40,188 nucleotides of DNA from Xenorhabdus stockiae (GTDB lineage: Bacteria > Pseudomonadota > Gammaproteobacteria > Enterobacterales > Enterobacteriaceae). How positions within the stretch are numbered: the stretch's first letter is position 1; each line of letters starts with the position of its first letter. Of the stretch, positions 8,633 through 16,975 are shown one piece after another. A program made the translations under genes and the position numbers. The DNA lies in NCBI RefSeq assembly GCF_002632825.1, contig NZ_NJAJ01000034.1:1-40188 (forward strand), in the 5' to 3' direction. The notes below the pieces were generated by a model, which made no database searches, was not told the origin of the DNA, and was given only the letters and a program-made list of their open reading frames with translations.

Positions 8633-10360
8633 TTACTCCTTGGCTTTATTTGTAGGTAATTGCCAAAAATCGAAAAAGTTAAACCAATCAAGCGGAGATA
8701 ACAGAGCATAATGCTCGAGGCGAGAAGCATAGTGATCAACCGCTTGCTGTAATGCCTGCTCTCTCTGTTTACGTGGAAGCTCTAGTGGCTCGGCGAAAGG
8801 TTCACAATAAATTCTGAACCGATGATTTTGCTTAAGAGCAAACATCAGCAAAACTGGGCAGCGTAATACGGATGCCAGAATAAACGGCCCTTGGGGAAAA
8901 GGTGCTGAATCACCAAGAAACTGACTCCAGGTGACTCTATGCGTGCTGATACGGGATGGATTAACGGCTATGCGATCACCGACAATTGCCACCCATTCCC
9001 CGGCATCAATTTTTTCTTTCAGCGAGATAGCGGTATCTGCGCCTACATCCGTCACTGGCAATAAATTAATGCCCGCTTGTGGCGAGACTTCTTCAATAAT
9101 TTGCTTAAAACGCTGGGCATGTTCAGTAAACACCAGAGCATTAATTGTCCTCTGTCCTGCATGCTGAGCCAGTGCCCGGCAAACTTCGATATCGCCCAGA
9201 TGAGAAACCAGTAAAAGTTTTCCGCGAGAGTCGCCACCTAAAAGAATGTCCTCCGCGCCGTCGGCAAATTCGATATCTTTGCCCCATTTCAGATCACCGC
9301 GCCAGCTTGCTATTTTATCCAGCATGGCACCACCAAAGCGCAAATAATGACGGTAGCTGTTAAGCCCGGAAGGAATAGCAATCTTTTTGTGCTGCATGGT
9401 CTGTTTCAGACGGGTAAGGTATTGCTGTGATGCCTGACGCTGTAATCCGCCGGTTGCCCAGAAATAACCTACAACCGGATAAAGTAACCATTCAAATGGC
9501 TTGCGCCCGAGATGGCGGTAAACTGTCAGCATAAACTTCATGCCATACAAACCTTTACGCTCTTTAATATCAGACCAGTGACGGCGATTACCCCACCAGC
9601 AGCTAAGTAAAGAACGTTTACGCCATAATAAAGCAGGAAGGCGTGGCAACATGGAAAAAAACAGGCGGGTGTGCATCCACGAAATGCTGAGATTGTCGTG
9701 TAAAGCGTGAAAATGGGAGAGTCCATTTTCGGGATAAGTTACTTTTGTCGGGACAAATTCACTTTCCGTCCCCTGCCAGTACAGACGAACCATGATTTCA
9801 ATATCAAAGTCCATCCTGCGGCCGATATTCTTTTTTGTCAGCAAGTTGATTGTGGCAACTAGTGGGTAGATACGAAAGCCGCACATGCTGTCTTTAATGG
9901 AAAGAGAAAGAGTTTCTACCCAGACCCAGAAATGCGTTATATAACGCCCGTAAAGCCGGGATTTGGGCACAGAGGTGTCATACTGTGGCAGGCCGGAAAT
10001 CAGACGATCCGGATATTGCTGAGCTTTGGATAAAAAAAGCGGGATATCTTCAAGACAGTGCTGACCATCTGCATCAACCTGTAGAGCATGACTATAGCCA
10101 GCGTTTGCGGCTGCCCGCATTCCAGCAATCACAGCCCCACCTTTTCCCTGATTTTGTTCAAGGCGGATTAAGGTAACACCGGGGGTTACTGTGGCCAGAT
10201 TTTCGAGGCAATGCTGTGTCGTTATATCGCTGCCATCATCAACGATAAAGCAGTGAAGCTGATAGTGTGATAACCGTTCCAAGACAGCGGACATCGTTGC
10301 CCCGTGGTTATAGCAGGGAATAATCACGCATGGCGTAATCGTGTTGACGCTCAGCGACAT
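8633..10360 (-). CDS. apeJ: ApeJ, glycosyltransferase 2 fused to LpxL-like acyltransferase
   Basis: This is a fusion of about 575 aa. Residues 8-230 form a family 2 glycosyltransferase, with VDDGSD at 40-45 and the metal-binding D96-x-D98 in QVDADGQH. The C-terminal half is a lipid A-type acyltransferase with the H-x4-E motif in SHLGDIE near residue 390. It probably attaches sugar and acyl groups when the polyene is built into a membrane lipid. I chose the ATG at 10360, preceded by GGGGA and overlapping the apeI stop by 10 nt, over an in-frame GTG at 10393. Confidence 0.88.
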   Translation of the reverse strand: MSLSVNTITPCVIIPCYNHGATMSAVLERLSHYQLHCFIVDDGSDITTQHCLENLATVTPGVTLIRLEQNQGKGGAVIAGMRAAANAGYSHALQVDADGQHCLEDIPLFLSKAQQYPDRLISGLPQYDTSVPKSRLYGRYITHFWVWVETLSLSIKDSMCGFRIYPLVATINLLTKKNIGRRMDFDIEIMVRLYWQGTESEFVPTKVTYPENGLSHFHALHDNLSISWMHTRLFFSMLPRLPALLWRKRSLLSCWWGNRRHWSDIKERKGLYGMKFMLTVYRHLGRKPFEWLLYPVVGYFWATGGLQRQASQQYLTRLKQTMQHKKIAIPSGLNSYRHYLRFGGAMLDKIASWRGDLKWGKDIEFADGAEDILLGGDSRGKLLLVSHLGDIEVCRALAQHAGQRTINALVFTEHAQRFKQIIEEVSPQAGINLLPVTDVGADTAISLKEKIDAGEWVAIVGDRIAVNPSRISTHRVTWSQFLGDSAPFPQGPFILASVLRCPVLLMFALKQNHRFRIYCEPFAEPLELPRKQREQALQQAVDHYASRLEHYALLSPLDWFNFFDFWQLPTNKAKE

Positions 10361-10710
10361 AATTTGATTTTCCCCTGACTTGCCGTTTTGCACTCGCCAC
10401 TATCGGAGGATTCCACATCATACTGAAAAGTCAGTTGATGCTTAGTTTCTTCCCAGTGAATTTTTAGGCGTAGATTATCCTCGGGCTGTAAAGGTAACTG
10501 AAATTTTACCATCTCAATAGAAGCACAATTCCAGCCCGGAGCCAGCAAAGTCTGTGCATAATGCATAACCCAATCGATCTGTGCGACACCGGGTAAAAGT
10601 GCTTGAACGGAAAAGTGACCGCGAAACCAACTCAGGTCAGGATCTAAATACAGGCGAATAATGGCCTCGTTTTGAGTGGGTTGCTCAAGATGGGTTTCAA
10701 TGGGTTTCAT
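10351..10710 (-). CDS. apeI: aryl polyene dehydratase ApeI (FabZ-like)
   Basis: This small hotdog protein of 119 aa has the FabZ/FabA-like motif SWFRGHFSVQALLPGVAQID, whose histidine matches the dehydratase active site. It is the partner of ApeP in making the conjugated double bonds. I place the start at the ATG at 10710, which has a strong AGGAG seven bases upstream, and not at an earlier ATG at 10755 inside apeH. The gene then overlaps apeH by 14 nt and apeJ by 10 nt. Confidence 0.88.
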   Translation of the reverse strand: MKPIETHLEQPTQNEAIIRLYLDPDLSWFRGHFSVQALLPGVAQIDWVMHYAQTLLAPGWNCASIEMVKFQLPLQPEDNLRLKIHWEETKHQLTFQYDVESSDSGECKTASQGKIKLCR

Positions 10711-12064
10711 TAAATAGCTCCTGTAACTCAGGCCATGAACGTTTACTTTGAGCATTCAGGGGAATAGAGGTAGTTACTCGCCAGTAGCGAGGCAGTGCAA
10801 CAGGTTCCAGCCAGGAAATGAGCTGACGGCGCCAATTTTGAGAGCACTTCCCGCTACCTTGTTGGAGGAAGTGCTGAAATGCTTCATCATCTAAAACAAG
10901 GACAGCCCCGATATAGTTGCGTTTTCCTCGATTGATGATCAGTGCTGCGGCATCAATAATCCCATCGATTGCACATAAACGACGCTCAATTTCAGACAGA
11001 GAAATACGTTTTTCTTCGATCTTAACTAAGCGATCACGACGCCCCTGAAGCGAGAAGTTCCCCTTTTCATCAAATAACAGTCGATCATCCAGAACCATTC
11101 CATCTGCGACAGAAAGTAGAGGGGAGTAAACGCGTAAGTTATTTTCCTTATCCTGCCGGAAAGAGACGCCAGCGAATGTCTTCCAGACTGCATGATCTTC
11201 CCGGCGAGCTCGCCAGGCTATAATGCCTGTTTCGGTACTGCCATAAATTTCATTTGGGATGGTCTTTAGCCATTGTGTGACCCGCTCTGCATCAGCAAAA
11301 TTTAATGGCCCTCCGGCTGAAACTACGAAAGAGCAGTTTGGGGCAGGAAGAGTGTCATCTAATCGTTGTAGAAATGCCGGACTACTGATCAGAGCGTAAC
11401 GTGTCAAAGAGGCCTGTGGATATTGGGTTAATTGTTCAGGAAATTCCACCATTTTACGCTCAAATGGCAAAGCAAGAGACATCGGTAGCCAGATTCGGAA
11501 AGTTAAGCCGTACAAATGCTGGTGGCTAACCGAAGCACGGATAACACAGGATTGCAGTCTATCCTGCCATAAAGAGGCCAGCCATTGGGTTTCGAGATCC
11601 ATTACAGTTACAGGTTTGATGACCTGTTTAGGTACGCCGCTGGAGCCTGAAGTGAACATAACCAGTACTGCATCTGGGGATATATCAGGCAGTGTTGTTT
11701 CAGGGACAATATTGTCTTGTTGAGCTGAGAAAATAGGCCAGCATGGACAAGATAATTTTAGGGGCAGATCGGTCAGAACCCCATCAAAGCTGGATTGTTG
11801 TTCCTGTAACTGTGCTTCACGGCAGTGTCCCGGAATAACCGGTGTTTTTCCGGCATGCAGAGTAGCCAGCAAAGCAACACAGAAATGATAACTGTCATCA
11901 AAGCATAATGCCCAGCGAGATGCGGTATGGTTCCTCAGACGGTGACAGAGTATCGTGACTTCCTGTCGGAGTGTACTCAGTCTGATACAGTGATTGCCCC
12001 AGGTAATGAGCCTGTCAGAGGCATTACCTGCTGATAACCATTGGGATACAGGAAAGGTTTTCAT
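10697..12064 (-). CDS. apeH: ApeH, AMP-dependent aryl acid ligase
   Basis: This 455-aa adenylate-forming enzyme (acyl-CoA synthetase/AMP-ligase family) has the phosphate-binding loop VMFTSGSSGVPK at residues 135-146, the YGSTETG motif and the hinge GRRDRLVKIEEKRIS near the C-terminus. By family it adenylates the aryl starter (4-hydroxybenzoate-type acid) and loads it on a carrier protein of the cluster. The ATG at 12064 forms an ATGA overlap with apeG, so I prefer it over an ATG 30 nt upstream that lacks a ribosome site. Confidence 0.88.
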   Translation of the reverse strand: MKTFPVSQWLSAGNASDRLITWGNHCIRLSTLRQEVTILCHRLRNHTASRWALCFDDSYHFCVALLATLHAGKTPVIPGHCREAQLQEQQSSFDGVLTDLPLKLSCPCWPIFSAQQDNIVPETTLPDISPDAVLVMFTSGSSGVPKQVIKPVTVMDLETQWLASLWQDRLQSCVIRASVSHQHLYGLTFRIWLPMSLALPFERKMVEFPEQLTQYPQASLTRYALISSPAFLQRLDDTLPAPNCSFVVSAGGPLNFADAERVTQWLKTIPNEIYGSTETGIIAWRARREDHAVWKTFAGVSFRQDKENNLRVYSPLLSVADGMVLDDRLLFDEKGNFSLQGRRDRLVKIEEKRISLSEIERRLCAIDGIIDAAALIINRGKRNYIGAVLVLDDEAFQHFLQQGSGKCSQNWRRQLISWLEPVALPRYWRVTTSIPLNAQSKRSWPELQELFNETH

Positions 12065-12654
12065 CTCTTTTTCACACGTTGGCGTACCAGCCATTCAATA
12101 ACGATAAGTAGCCCGATTAACAGGTAACTGACCATTCCATTCCATAGTGTCCACAGTGTCATATCGTTATACAGGCAAGTACCGAGAGCGATTGTGCCAT
12201 TTAAAATAAAAAATAGGCACCAGATGTAAGTCACCTTGCGCGTATAGGTGATCCCCTCAGTTGGCAAATTCGGCTCTTTGAGCCGGGCCAGCCTTTCCAC
12301 AACAGGAGGCCCGTAGTACAGAGAACCGCCAAAAAGGGTAAATAAAACGATATTCACGACAACTGGGTAGTACATCAAAAGTTGGTGGTCACGCAGGATA
12401 AAACTTGCCAAACCTAGTAAAATTCCGGCAATTGACAGTATCCAGCCCGTATTCCAATTTACGTTTTGCTGCTTATCCGCTTTTTTTCTGTCTATGGTTT
12501 TACGGCTTAGTAATAAGCGCAAAACGAAAAACAGGATGATAATGGGCAATATGATATTAAATTGTCGATAGCTGACCATCGCCCATACCAAAAATGGCCA
12601 AGCGATTAACATCACGGTATTGGCAATACGAAACAATAAAATCAACAGGTTCAA
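12061..12654 (-). CDS. apeG: ApeG, COG4648-like membrane protein
   Basis: This 197-aa integral membrane protein has about six hydrophobic helices and belongs by content and position to the COG4648 proteins of APE and related clusters. Its function is unknown. The first possible start is a TTG at 12654 directly after an in-frame TAA, with GGGTAG just upstream; the next methionine is residue 15. The 49-nt gap to apeF is the longest inside the operon. Confidence 0.82.
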   Translation of the reverse strand: MNLLILLFRIANTVMLIAWPFLVWAMVSYRQFNIILPIIILFFVLRLLLSRKTIDRKKADKQQNVNWNTGWILSIAGILLGLASFILRDHQLLMYYPVVVNIVLFTLFGGSLYYGPPVVERLARLKEPNLPTEGITYTRKVTYIWCLFFILNGTIALGTCLYNDMTLWTLWNGMVSYLLIGLLIVIEWLVRQRVKKR

Positions 12655-12703
12655 TTAGCTACCCAGCATGTTCCTATATTTCAAAGTGTATGGATGAGAG
12701 AAA

Positions 12704-12952
12704 TTATTCTTCCTGCAATAGCTGCTCGACTGCATCCACCACATCTTGAACGGTGCGGACAGATTTGAATGCTTCGGGTTTAATTTTACGCCCTGTCTTT
12801 TTCTGTAAATGAACAACCATATCAACTGCATCAATGCTGTCGAGTTCCAGATCTTCATAGAGGCGTGAATCAGGCGTGATATCTTCGGGAGAAAGCTCAA
12901 ACAGTTTGACCAAAAGTTGTGAAACTTCCTGATAAATTTTTTGTTTTTCCAT
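12704..12952 (-). CDS. apeF: acyl carrier protein ApeF
   Basis: This 82-aa acyl carrier protein has the phosphopantetheine site at S39 in LELDSIDAVD. It is one of two carriers; in APE pathways one holds the aryl starter or growing chain, and the sequence alone does not fix which. An AGAGGA ribosome site lies 4-5 nt upstream of the ATG. It sits 14 nt after apeE. A different reading frame across the same region (12655-12900) is a shadow. Confidence 0.92.
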   Translation of the reverse strand: MEKQKIYQEVSQLLVKLFELSPEDITPDSRLYEDLELDSIDAVDMVVHLQKKTGRKIKPEAFKSVRTVQDVVDAVEQLLQEE

Positions 12953-12966
12953 GAGTTCCTCTGCTG

Positions 12967-13266
12967 TTATCCCTGTTGTGACTGGATATAAGATGACAAT
13001 GTAGCAACAGAAGAAAAGTGCTGACGCATATCTTCACTTTCGGCGGATAGAACAATGCCATAGCGGGTTTTAATCGCCAGACCTAACTCCAGCGCATCAA
13101 TGGAGTCTAATCCCAGCCCGTCACCGAACAGAGGTGCTTCAGTTTCAATATCAGCAGGCGTGATATCTTCCAGATTCAGGGTGTCTATAATTAGTTGTTT
13201 TATTTCGATCTGTAAGTTTTGGTTTAGTTCTTGCATGTTTGATTCTTGCATTATTGTATCCAACAT
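12967..13266 (-). CDS. apeE: acyl carrier protein ApeE
   Basis: This acyl carrier protein of up to 99 aa has the modified serine at S55 in GLGLDSIDALE. The ATG at 13266 directly abuts the apeD stop (TAG-ATG). Two further in-frame ATGs at codons 6 and 11 are also possible starts, so the true N-terminus may be 5-10 residues shorter. Confidence 0.92.
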   Translation of the reverse strand: MLDTIMQESNMQELNQNLQIEIKQLIIDTLNLEDITPADIETEAPLFGDGLGLDSIDALELGLAIKTRYGIVLSAESEDMRQHFSSVATLSSYIQSQQG

Positions 13267-14061
13267 CTAGTAATTTGATGGTGTTAATAACTGTGTAAGT
13301 TGGCGATTGAGCTGGCGGGCAGCAATAGCGTATCCGCTCTCTGTATCGGCAGAAAAATCCTCATTGGCGAGTTGCTCACCAACGGTAATGGTATAAATCG
13401 GTTTTTTGGGCGGGATTTGATACCACTTACTTTTTTTATCCAGCATCTTTTGGCTGCATGTAATGTGTACAATCCGGACATCACATTCACAGCGGACCGC
13501 AATATTGGCAGCACCGCGCTGGAGTGAAATAGGATGACCGGGCGTTGTACGCGTTCCTTCCGGAAAAATCAAGATATTGCCACCGTTAGTCAGCCTTTCG
13601 CGGCAGGCAGGCAGCAAGGTTTCGGCATCACTGTTGATGAGATAGCGAGCAGAGCGAACCACACCACTGAGAAAAGGGTTACGTAGCAGTGCCGATTTGA
13701 CGATGCAATCCACATCCGGCAGATTCGATGCCAAGATGACGTAATCCAACAAAGTAGGGTGATTGGCGACGATCAGACAGCCTTTATCTGTGCGCAGTTT
13801 ATCTGCACCATTAAAGTGATAATCCAATACTCCCAGTTTTCTGGTCAAAAATAGGAACAGGCGAAAACAGGTTGAGATACTACGCCGTGCGATACGGAGC
13901 CGTTTCTCCGCGTTTCGCTGAAAAATCAATAGTAAATTAAACCAGATCAGAGAAAGTAATAACCCACCAATCCCAAACAGAGCAAAACAAAACCCTGTCA
14001 TCAGCAGACGCCAGAGCCAGTTAGCCCGTTCAGTGATGCGGCCTATTATCTTTTCTTCCAT
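13267..14061 (-). CDS. apeD: ApeD, membrane acyltransferase (PlsC-like)
   Basis: This 264-aa protein has one or two N-terminal hydrophobic helices and a PlsC-type acyltransferase domain: H101-P-T-L-L-D106 (NHx4D box) and FPEGT at 166-170. It probably transfers an acyl chain while the APE lipid is assembled at the inner membrane. I place the start at the ATG at 14061, one base after the apeC stop and 8 nt after a GGAG. An upstream ATG at 14112 would only add a repetitive TGATGATGA peptide encoded by a 9-bp tandem repeat. Confidence 0.87.
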   Translation of the reverse strand: MEEKIIGRITERANWLWRLLMTGFCFALFGIGGLLLSLIWFNLLLIFQRNAEKRLRIARRSISTCFRLFLFLTRKLGVLDYHFNGADKLRTDKGCLIVANHPTLLDYVILASNLPDVDCIVKSALLRNPFLSGVVRSARYLINSDAETLLPACRERLTNGGNILIFPEGTRTTPGHPISLQRGAANIAVRCECDVRIVHITCSQKMLDKKSKWYQIPPKKPIYTITVGEQLANEDFSADTESGYAIAARQLNRQLTQLLTPSNY

Positions 14062-14062
14062 G

Positions 14063-14809
14063 CTATTTGCTCCCGTTGCTCCCGTTGCTCCCGTTGCTCC
14101 AGTGCCATGCACAATGATCTCCAGCTACGGTAAAGTGCTGTTTTCCGTTTAACCAGCCGTGTAGAAACTGAAGGCTTTGGGGAAGGGAAGGCTCTGTCTC
14201 CGGTGACGGGTGCTTTTCACAATGTAAGCTCTTTCCTTGCTCAAAAAGCAACGCAACTGCGAATGGAAAGGTGGGAGTATTTTCATCTATTTCATTGTGG
14301 TAGAAATCGGGGATCTTGCCGTCAAAATCGACAAGTAACACTTTGTTGTAACCAGCATGATGCAGAGTCGCAACTTCAAATAACCCCTGCTGAAAACTGT
14401 CAATTCCGGCAGAAACTGAAGAAGAAACCAGCGGTGCCTTGGCAACAATAGTGAGATTCCCCACAGACGAATTATGAACTGACATGGCGAAGTTAGTCGG
14501 GGAAACAGGTTCGGTTTGTGCCAGATTCATCAGTATCTGATAATTGCGCTCCAGTTCACCATGGCGGCTGGTATAGACAATGGCATCCACTTTATTCCGG
14601 CGTAAAATGCTTAAACCACAATCTACAGCTAGGCGGCTGCCCGAATTGAGACGGCGGGCTGTCATCATCGGGAGCTGAGAGCATTTTGCTAGAGAGTGTG
14701 AGCCATCTATGGCAGCAGGTGAAATGGCAGACCATTTTTCCCATTCTTCAGGAACAGAAAGGCCCGGAGCTACGGCTTGCCAATCTGTAATATCCAATGT
14801 CAATTTCAT
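14063..14809 (-). CDS. apeC: ApeC, chain-length-factor-like ketosynthase homologue
   Basis: This 248-aa protein has a beta-ketoacyl synthase N-terminal-like domain (Ketoacyl-synt_2 type), with the family motif SVHNSSVGN near residue 110, and lacks an active-site cysteine. That matches the non-catalytic partner of ApeO, forming an uncommon KS:CLF pair. The extreme C-terminus is a repeated Asn-Gly-Ser tract encoded by a 9-bp tandem repeat that also supplies the apeD ribosome site. Confidence 0.88.
   Translation of the reverse strand: MKLTLDITDWQAVAPGLSVPEEWEKWSAISPAAIDGSHSLAKCSQLPMMTARRLNSGSRLAVDCGLSILRRNKVDAIVYTSRHGELERNYQILMNLAQTEPVSPTNFAMSVHNSSVGNLTIVAKAPLVSSSVSAGIDSFQQGLFEVATLHHAGYNKVLLVDFDGKIPDFYHNEIDENTPTFPFAVALLFEQGKSLHCEKHPSPETEPSLPQSLQFLHGWLNGKQHFTVAGDHCAWHWSNGSNGSNGSK
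14066..14102. repeat. 9-bp tandem repeat at the apeC/apeD junction
   Basis: On the plus strand TTGCTCCCG is repeated about three and a half times; on the coding strand the unit is CGGGAGCAA. Each unit adds Asn-Gly-Ser to the C-terminus of ApeC and also carries a GGAG Shine-Dalgarno core. The copy nearest the apeD ATG is 8 nt from it. Because the period is 9, slippage keeps both frames intact. Confidence 0.85.
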
Positions 14810-14822
14810 GAAATACCGTCAA

Positions 14823-15896
14823 TTATTTTTTCTTGCAAACCAGTAGCGTATGCCCAAGTCCTAACTGATTAATTTTATTTTCTACTACAAATCCGGCTTT
14901 ATCGAGGAATTGATTAAAATTGTCCATACTATAAAAACGGCTATTGCCATTTGCCATGCAGGTAAAATAAAGCGAAGTTGCATTGAGGCTATAAGCAGCC
15001 GCTTCAAATGGTTGACAGTCCCAGAATAATTCCATGATGCATACTCTGGCACCTGGTTTCATTGATGCAGCGATCTTACGTAAAATATCAACAATCTGTG
15101 TTTCGGAAAAACAGTCGAGGAACTGACTCATCCACCAAATATCGGCATCTTTAGGTAATTCACAATCCGACAACATATCAACAGGATGGCCTGAAATACG
15201 TTCAGCCATTCCCTGACTGCGGATATTTTTTTCAGCCAGTTCAATTTGCTGGGGTAAATCCAGAATAGTGACGTTGACTTTACTGTCATATTGGCAGCAG
15301 CGCAATGCCCATTTTCCTGTATTTCCACCAACGTCATAAATCAATTTGGGGTTCAGAGAAAAAATGGCTTTTAATGCTGCATTGAAAGCAGAATCAGAGT
15401 AAAAATGGTCAAATGAAAACCAGCTTGTTTTGGCTGGTTCTGGTAGTTGGCTGAGTGCCGGATAAATTGTTGACCATTCACCAAATACTTTTAAACCGGC
15501 AGGCTTATTTTCTTGCAGCGATTCTTTCAGATGGAATAAGCCCTGATAACATACGTCCTGAGTAAAATCCATATTGACGCGAGTCATTTTGTCATGCAGC
15601 AAATAATGACCAATTTTACTGAGGAAATAACGATCATCGCGCTTAAGAATAATTCTGCCACTTAACCCCATATCCAATAAAACACCTACTCCATAGCTGT
15701 CTGATTTTGAACCACTACAGATTTCATCTTTTGTTGCTCCCTCTTTATGGTGTTTATCCAGAAAAGATAAGATACCAAAATCACGCAGGCAAATTGCCGT
15801 CTGAAATAGCATTGGTGCAAAAGCAATGCGCTGAGCTTCAGTAATTGCTTCAAACGCACTTAAATCATCTTTGTCGTAATTATGGGGAGTGGTCAT
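14823..15896 (-). CDS. apeB: ApeB, SAM-dependent O-methyltransferase
   Basis: This 357-aa class I methyltransferase of the O-methyltransferase_2 type has an N-terminal dimerisation/winged-helix region (about 20-110) and a SAM-binding motif DVGGNTGKWA at 188-197, followed by ILDLPQQIELAEKN. In enterobacterial APE clusters the enzyme methylates the aryl head group; the exact acceptor position is not visible here. It is the first gene of the apeB-R block, with only a weak GGAT ribosome site. Confidence 0.87.
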   Translation of the reverse strand: MTTPHNYDKDDLSAFEAITEAQRIAFAPMLFQTAICLRDFGILSFLDKHHKEGATKDEICSGSKSDSYGVGVLLDMGLSGRIILKRDDRYFLSKIGHYLLHDKMTRVNMDFTQDVCYQGLFHLKESLQENKPAGLKVFGEWSTIYPALSQLPEPAKTSWFSFDHFYSDSAFNAALKAIFSLNPKLIYDVGGNTGKWALRCCQYDSKVNVTILDLPQQIELAEKNIRSQGMAERISGHPVDMLSDCELPKDADIWWMSQFLDCFSETQIVDILRKIAASMKPGARVCIMELFWDCQPFEAAAYSLNATSLYFTCMANGNSRFYSMDNFNQFLDKAGFVVENKINQLGLGHTLLVCKKK

Positions 15897-15923
15897 ATAT
15901 CCGTATATCCAATGGGATAGTTA

Positions 15924-15944
15924 AACCCTAATTAAATTAGGGTT
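15924..15944. promoter_or_regulatory. perfect palindrome upstream of apeB
   Basis: The 10-bp arms AACCCTAATT and AATTAGGGTT flank a single central base in the 100-bp gap between the lipoprotein gene and apeB. It is not followed by a T-run on the minus strand, so it looks more like an operator than an intrinsic terminator, although a weak attenuator is possible. Confidence 0.5.
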
Positions 15945-15996
15945 AATGTAATAATAGGGCTACGTTCGTGTGAAATACGCCAGTAACATGCAAAAA

Positions 15997-16389
15997 TTAT
16001 TGGTTGGCCATAGTAGCTAAACGCACTTGAATGTCATTATTCAATGTATTAGTCCACATATTATATTTACGGTGTATCTTCCCGTTTTTAGCCTTTAATC
16101 CTTTGCTGCTGACATAGTGAATAGAATAATTTTTATTCGTGTAAGTAATACGTATCTTAACTTCGTGCCCACGAGTATTCAGTAATCCGTCGATAACGCC
16201 CGGAGAAACTTCATTCATTATCCATTTACGTTTTTGCCCTGCCTCAAGGATCGCTTTTTTCACTGTAGGCAGTGAATTTTTTGTCACGATTGTTGTTTGT
16301 TGAGTATTAATTGGGGTTGTGCGGGCACAGCCGGCGAGCATAACGACACAGGCTAGGCTAACTAATATCTTGGATGTTGTTTTCATCAT
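15997..16389 (-). CDS. small lipoprotein upstream of the ape cluster
   Basis: This precursor of about 130 aa has a signal peptide and lipobox MLAGC (cysteine 21), giving a mature lipoprotein of about 110 residues. The rest is polar and Lys-rich with no motif I recognise. It has the same orientation as apeB, 100 nt upstream, at the position where apeA would be expected. I do not assign the symbol, because I cannot confirm the family and a palindrome separates the genes. Two tandem ATGs follow an AAGAGA stretch. Confidence 0.75.
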   Translation of the reverse strand: MMKTTSKILVSLACVVMLAGCARTTPINTQQTTIVTKNSLPTVKKAILEAGQKRKWIMNEVSPGVIDGLLNTRGHEVKIRITYTNKNYSIHYVSSKGLKAKNGKIHRKYNMWTNTLNNDIQVRLATMANQ

Positions 16390-16823
16390 TTTTCTCTTTT
16401 GGGGTCGGGATGGGTCACAAGCAATATGTCTATTTTCGACGCTATATTAAATAAATAATTATGATATCGCTACACTTACTGCCCACCCTTAACGGAACAG
16501 TGACTTATTGAACATTAATTGACTCGTTGTTATTGCTATCATTTATAGATAGTTCGTTATAAAAGTTTGTTTGTAAAATAAAATTGTTTATATTTACCTA
16601 TAATTTTGTAGTTTGACAGGTTAAGTAAAATATAAAAAATATACTGATATTTTAATAAAAAATTGGACGCAATTTATTCTATTTCTAATAATGGTTATTC
16701 ATATTTATTCTCTATTTTTATTCAAGTGACTTATGATTTATTCATAAGGTGAATAATAATCACCATATTTATTCTTATTATTGTCACTCATTTTCTTATC
16801 GTTAACCGACTGAGTTAAAAATA
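16390..16823. other. AT-rich intergenic region between divergent operons
   Basis: There is no gene here. The region separates the leftward lipoprotein/ape genes from the rightward urea operon and is very AT-rich, as expected for promoters or a bent-DNA or H-NS target. It contains an inverted repeat GGTGA-N7-TCACC at 16748-16764. A TTGACA at 16613-16618 has no well-placed -10, so I do not call it a promoter. Confidence 0.5.
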
Positions 16824-16840
16824 AGCACCATTATTGTTCA
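16824..16840 (+). promoter_or_regulatory. NtrC-like enhancer site 1
   Basis: AGCACCATTATTGTTCA differs at three of the conserved positions from the NtrC palindrome TGCACCA-N3-TGGTGCA. Its centre is 22 bp (about two helical turns) from site 2 and roughly 118 bp upstream of the predicted sigma-54 start. This matches the usual paired-enhancer arrangement. Confidence 0.6.
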
Positions 16841-16845
16841 ATCTA

Positions 16846-16862
16846 TGAACCATAATAGTGCA
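16846..16862 (+). promoter_or_regulatory. NtrC-like enhancer site 2
   Basis: TGAACCATAATAGTGCA differs from the NtrC consensus palindrome at only two conserved positions. Its centre is about 96 bp upstream of the predicted transcription start and in helical phase with site 1. Confidence 0.65.
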
Positions 16863-16923
16863 AACCATTATTCCTGATATTTTCCCCAACCTTAATCAAT
16901 TGAAAAAAAGCATATTATTATCT

Positions 16924-16939
16924 TGGCATGCGTATTGCT
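16924..16939 (+). promoter_or_regulatory. sigma-54 (-24/-12) promoter of the urea amidolyase operon
   Basis: TGGCATG-CGTA-TTGCT matches the sigma-54 consensus TGGCAYG-N4-TTGCW at every position, with the required GG-to-GC spacing. Transcription should start near 16950, about 26 nt before the ATG at 16976. With the two upstream NtrC-like sites, it predicts nitrogen-limitation control. Confidence 0.85.
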
Positions 16940-16975
16940 GTGTAAATCCAACTATATCCACTGGAGTATCACAGC

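Noticed and set aside
12655-12900. 81-aa minus-strand ORF over the carrier protein gene
   Set aside because: It is an out-of-frame shadow of apeF; the apeF frame holds the DSID carrier motif and a good ribosome site.
14059-14112. Longer ApeD start at 14112
   Set aside because: The extra residues are only the repeat-encoded Gly-Ala-Thr run; the ATG at 14061 has a correctly spaced GGAG.
16800-16975. Guanidine-I (ykkC) riboswitch upstream of the carboxylase operon
   Set aside because: Such switches often precede related carboxylases, but the conserved core motifs are absent; the region is explained by the sigma-54 promoter and NtrC-like sites.
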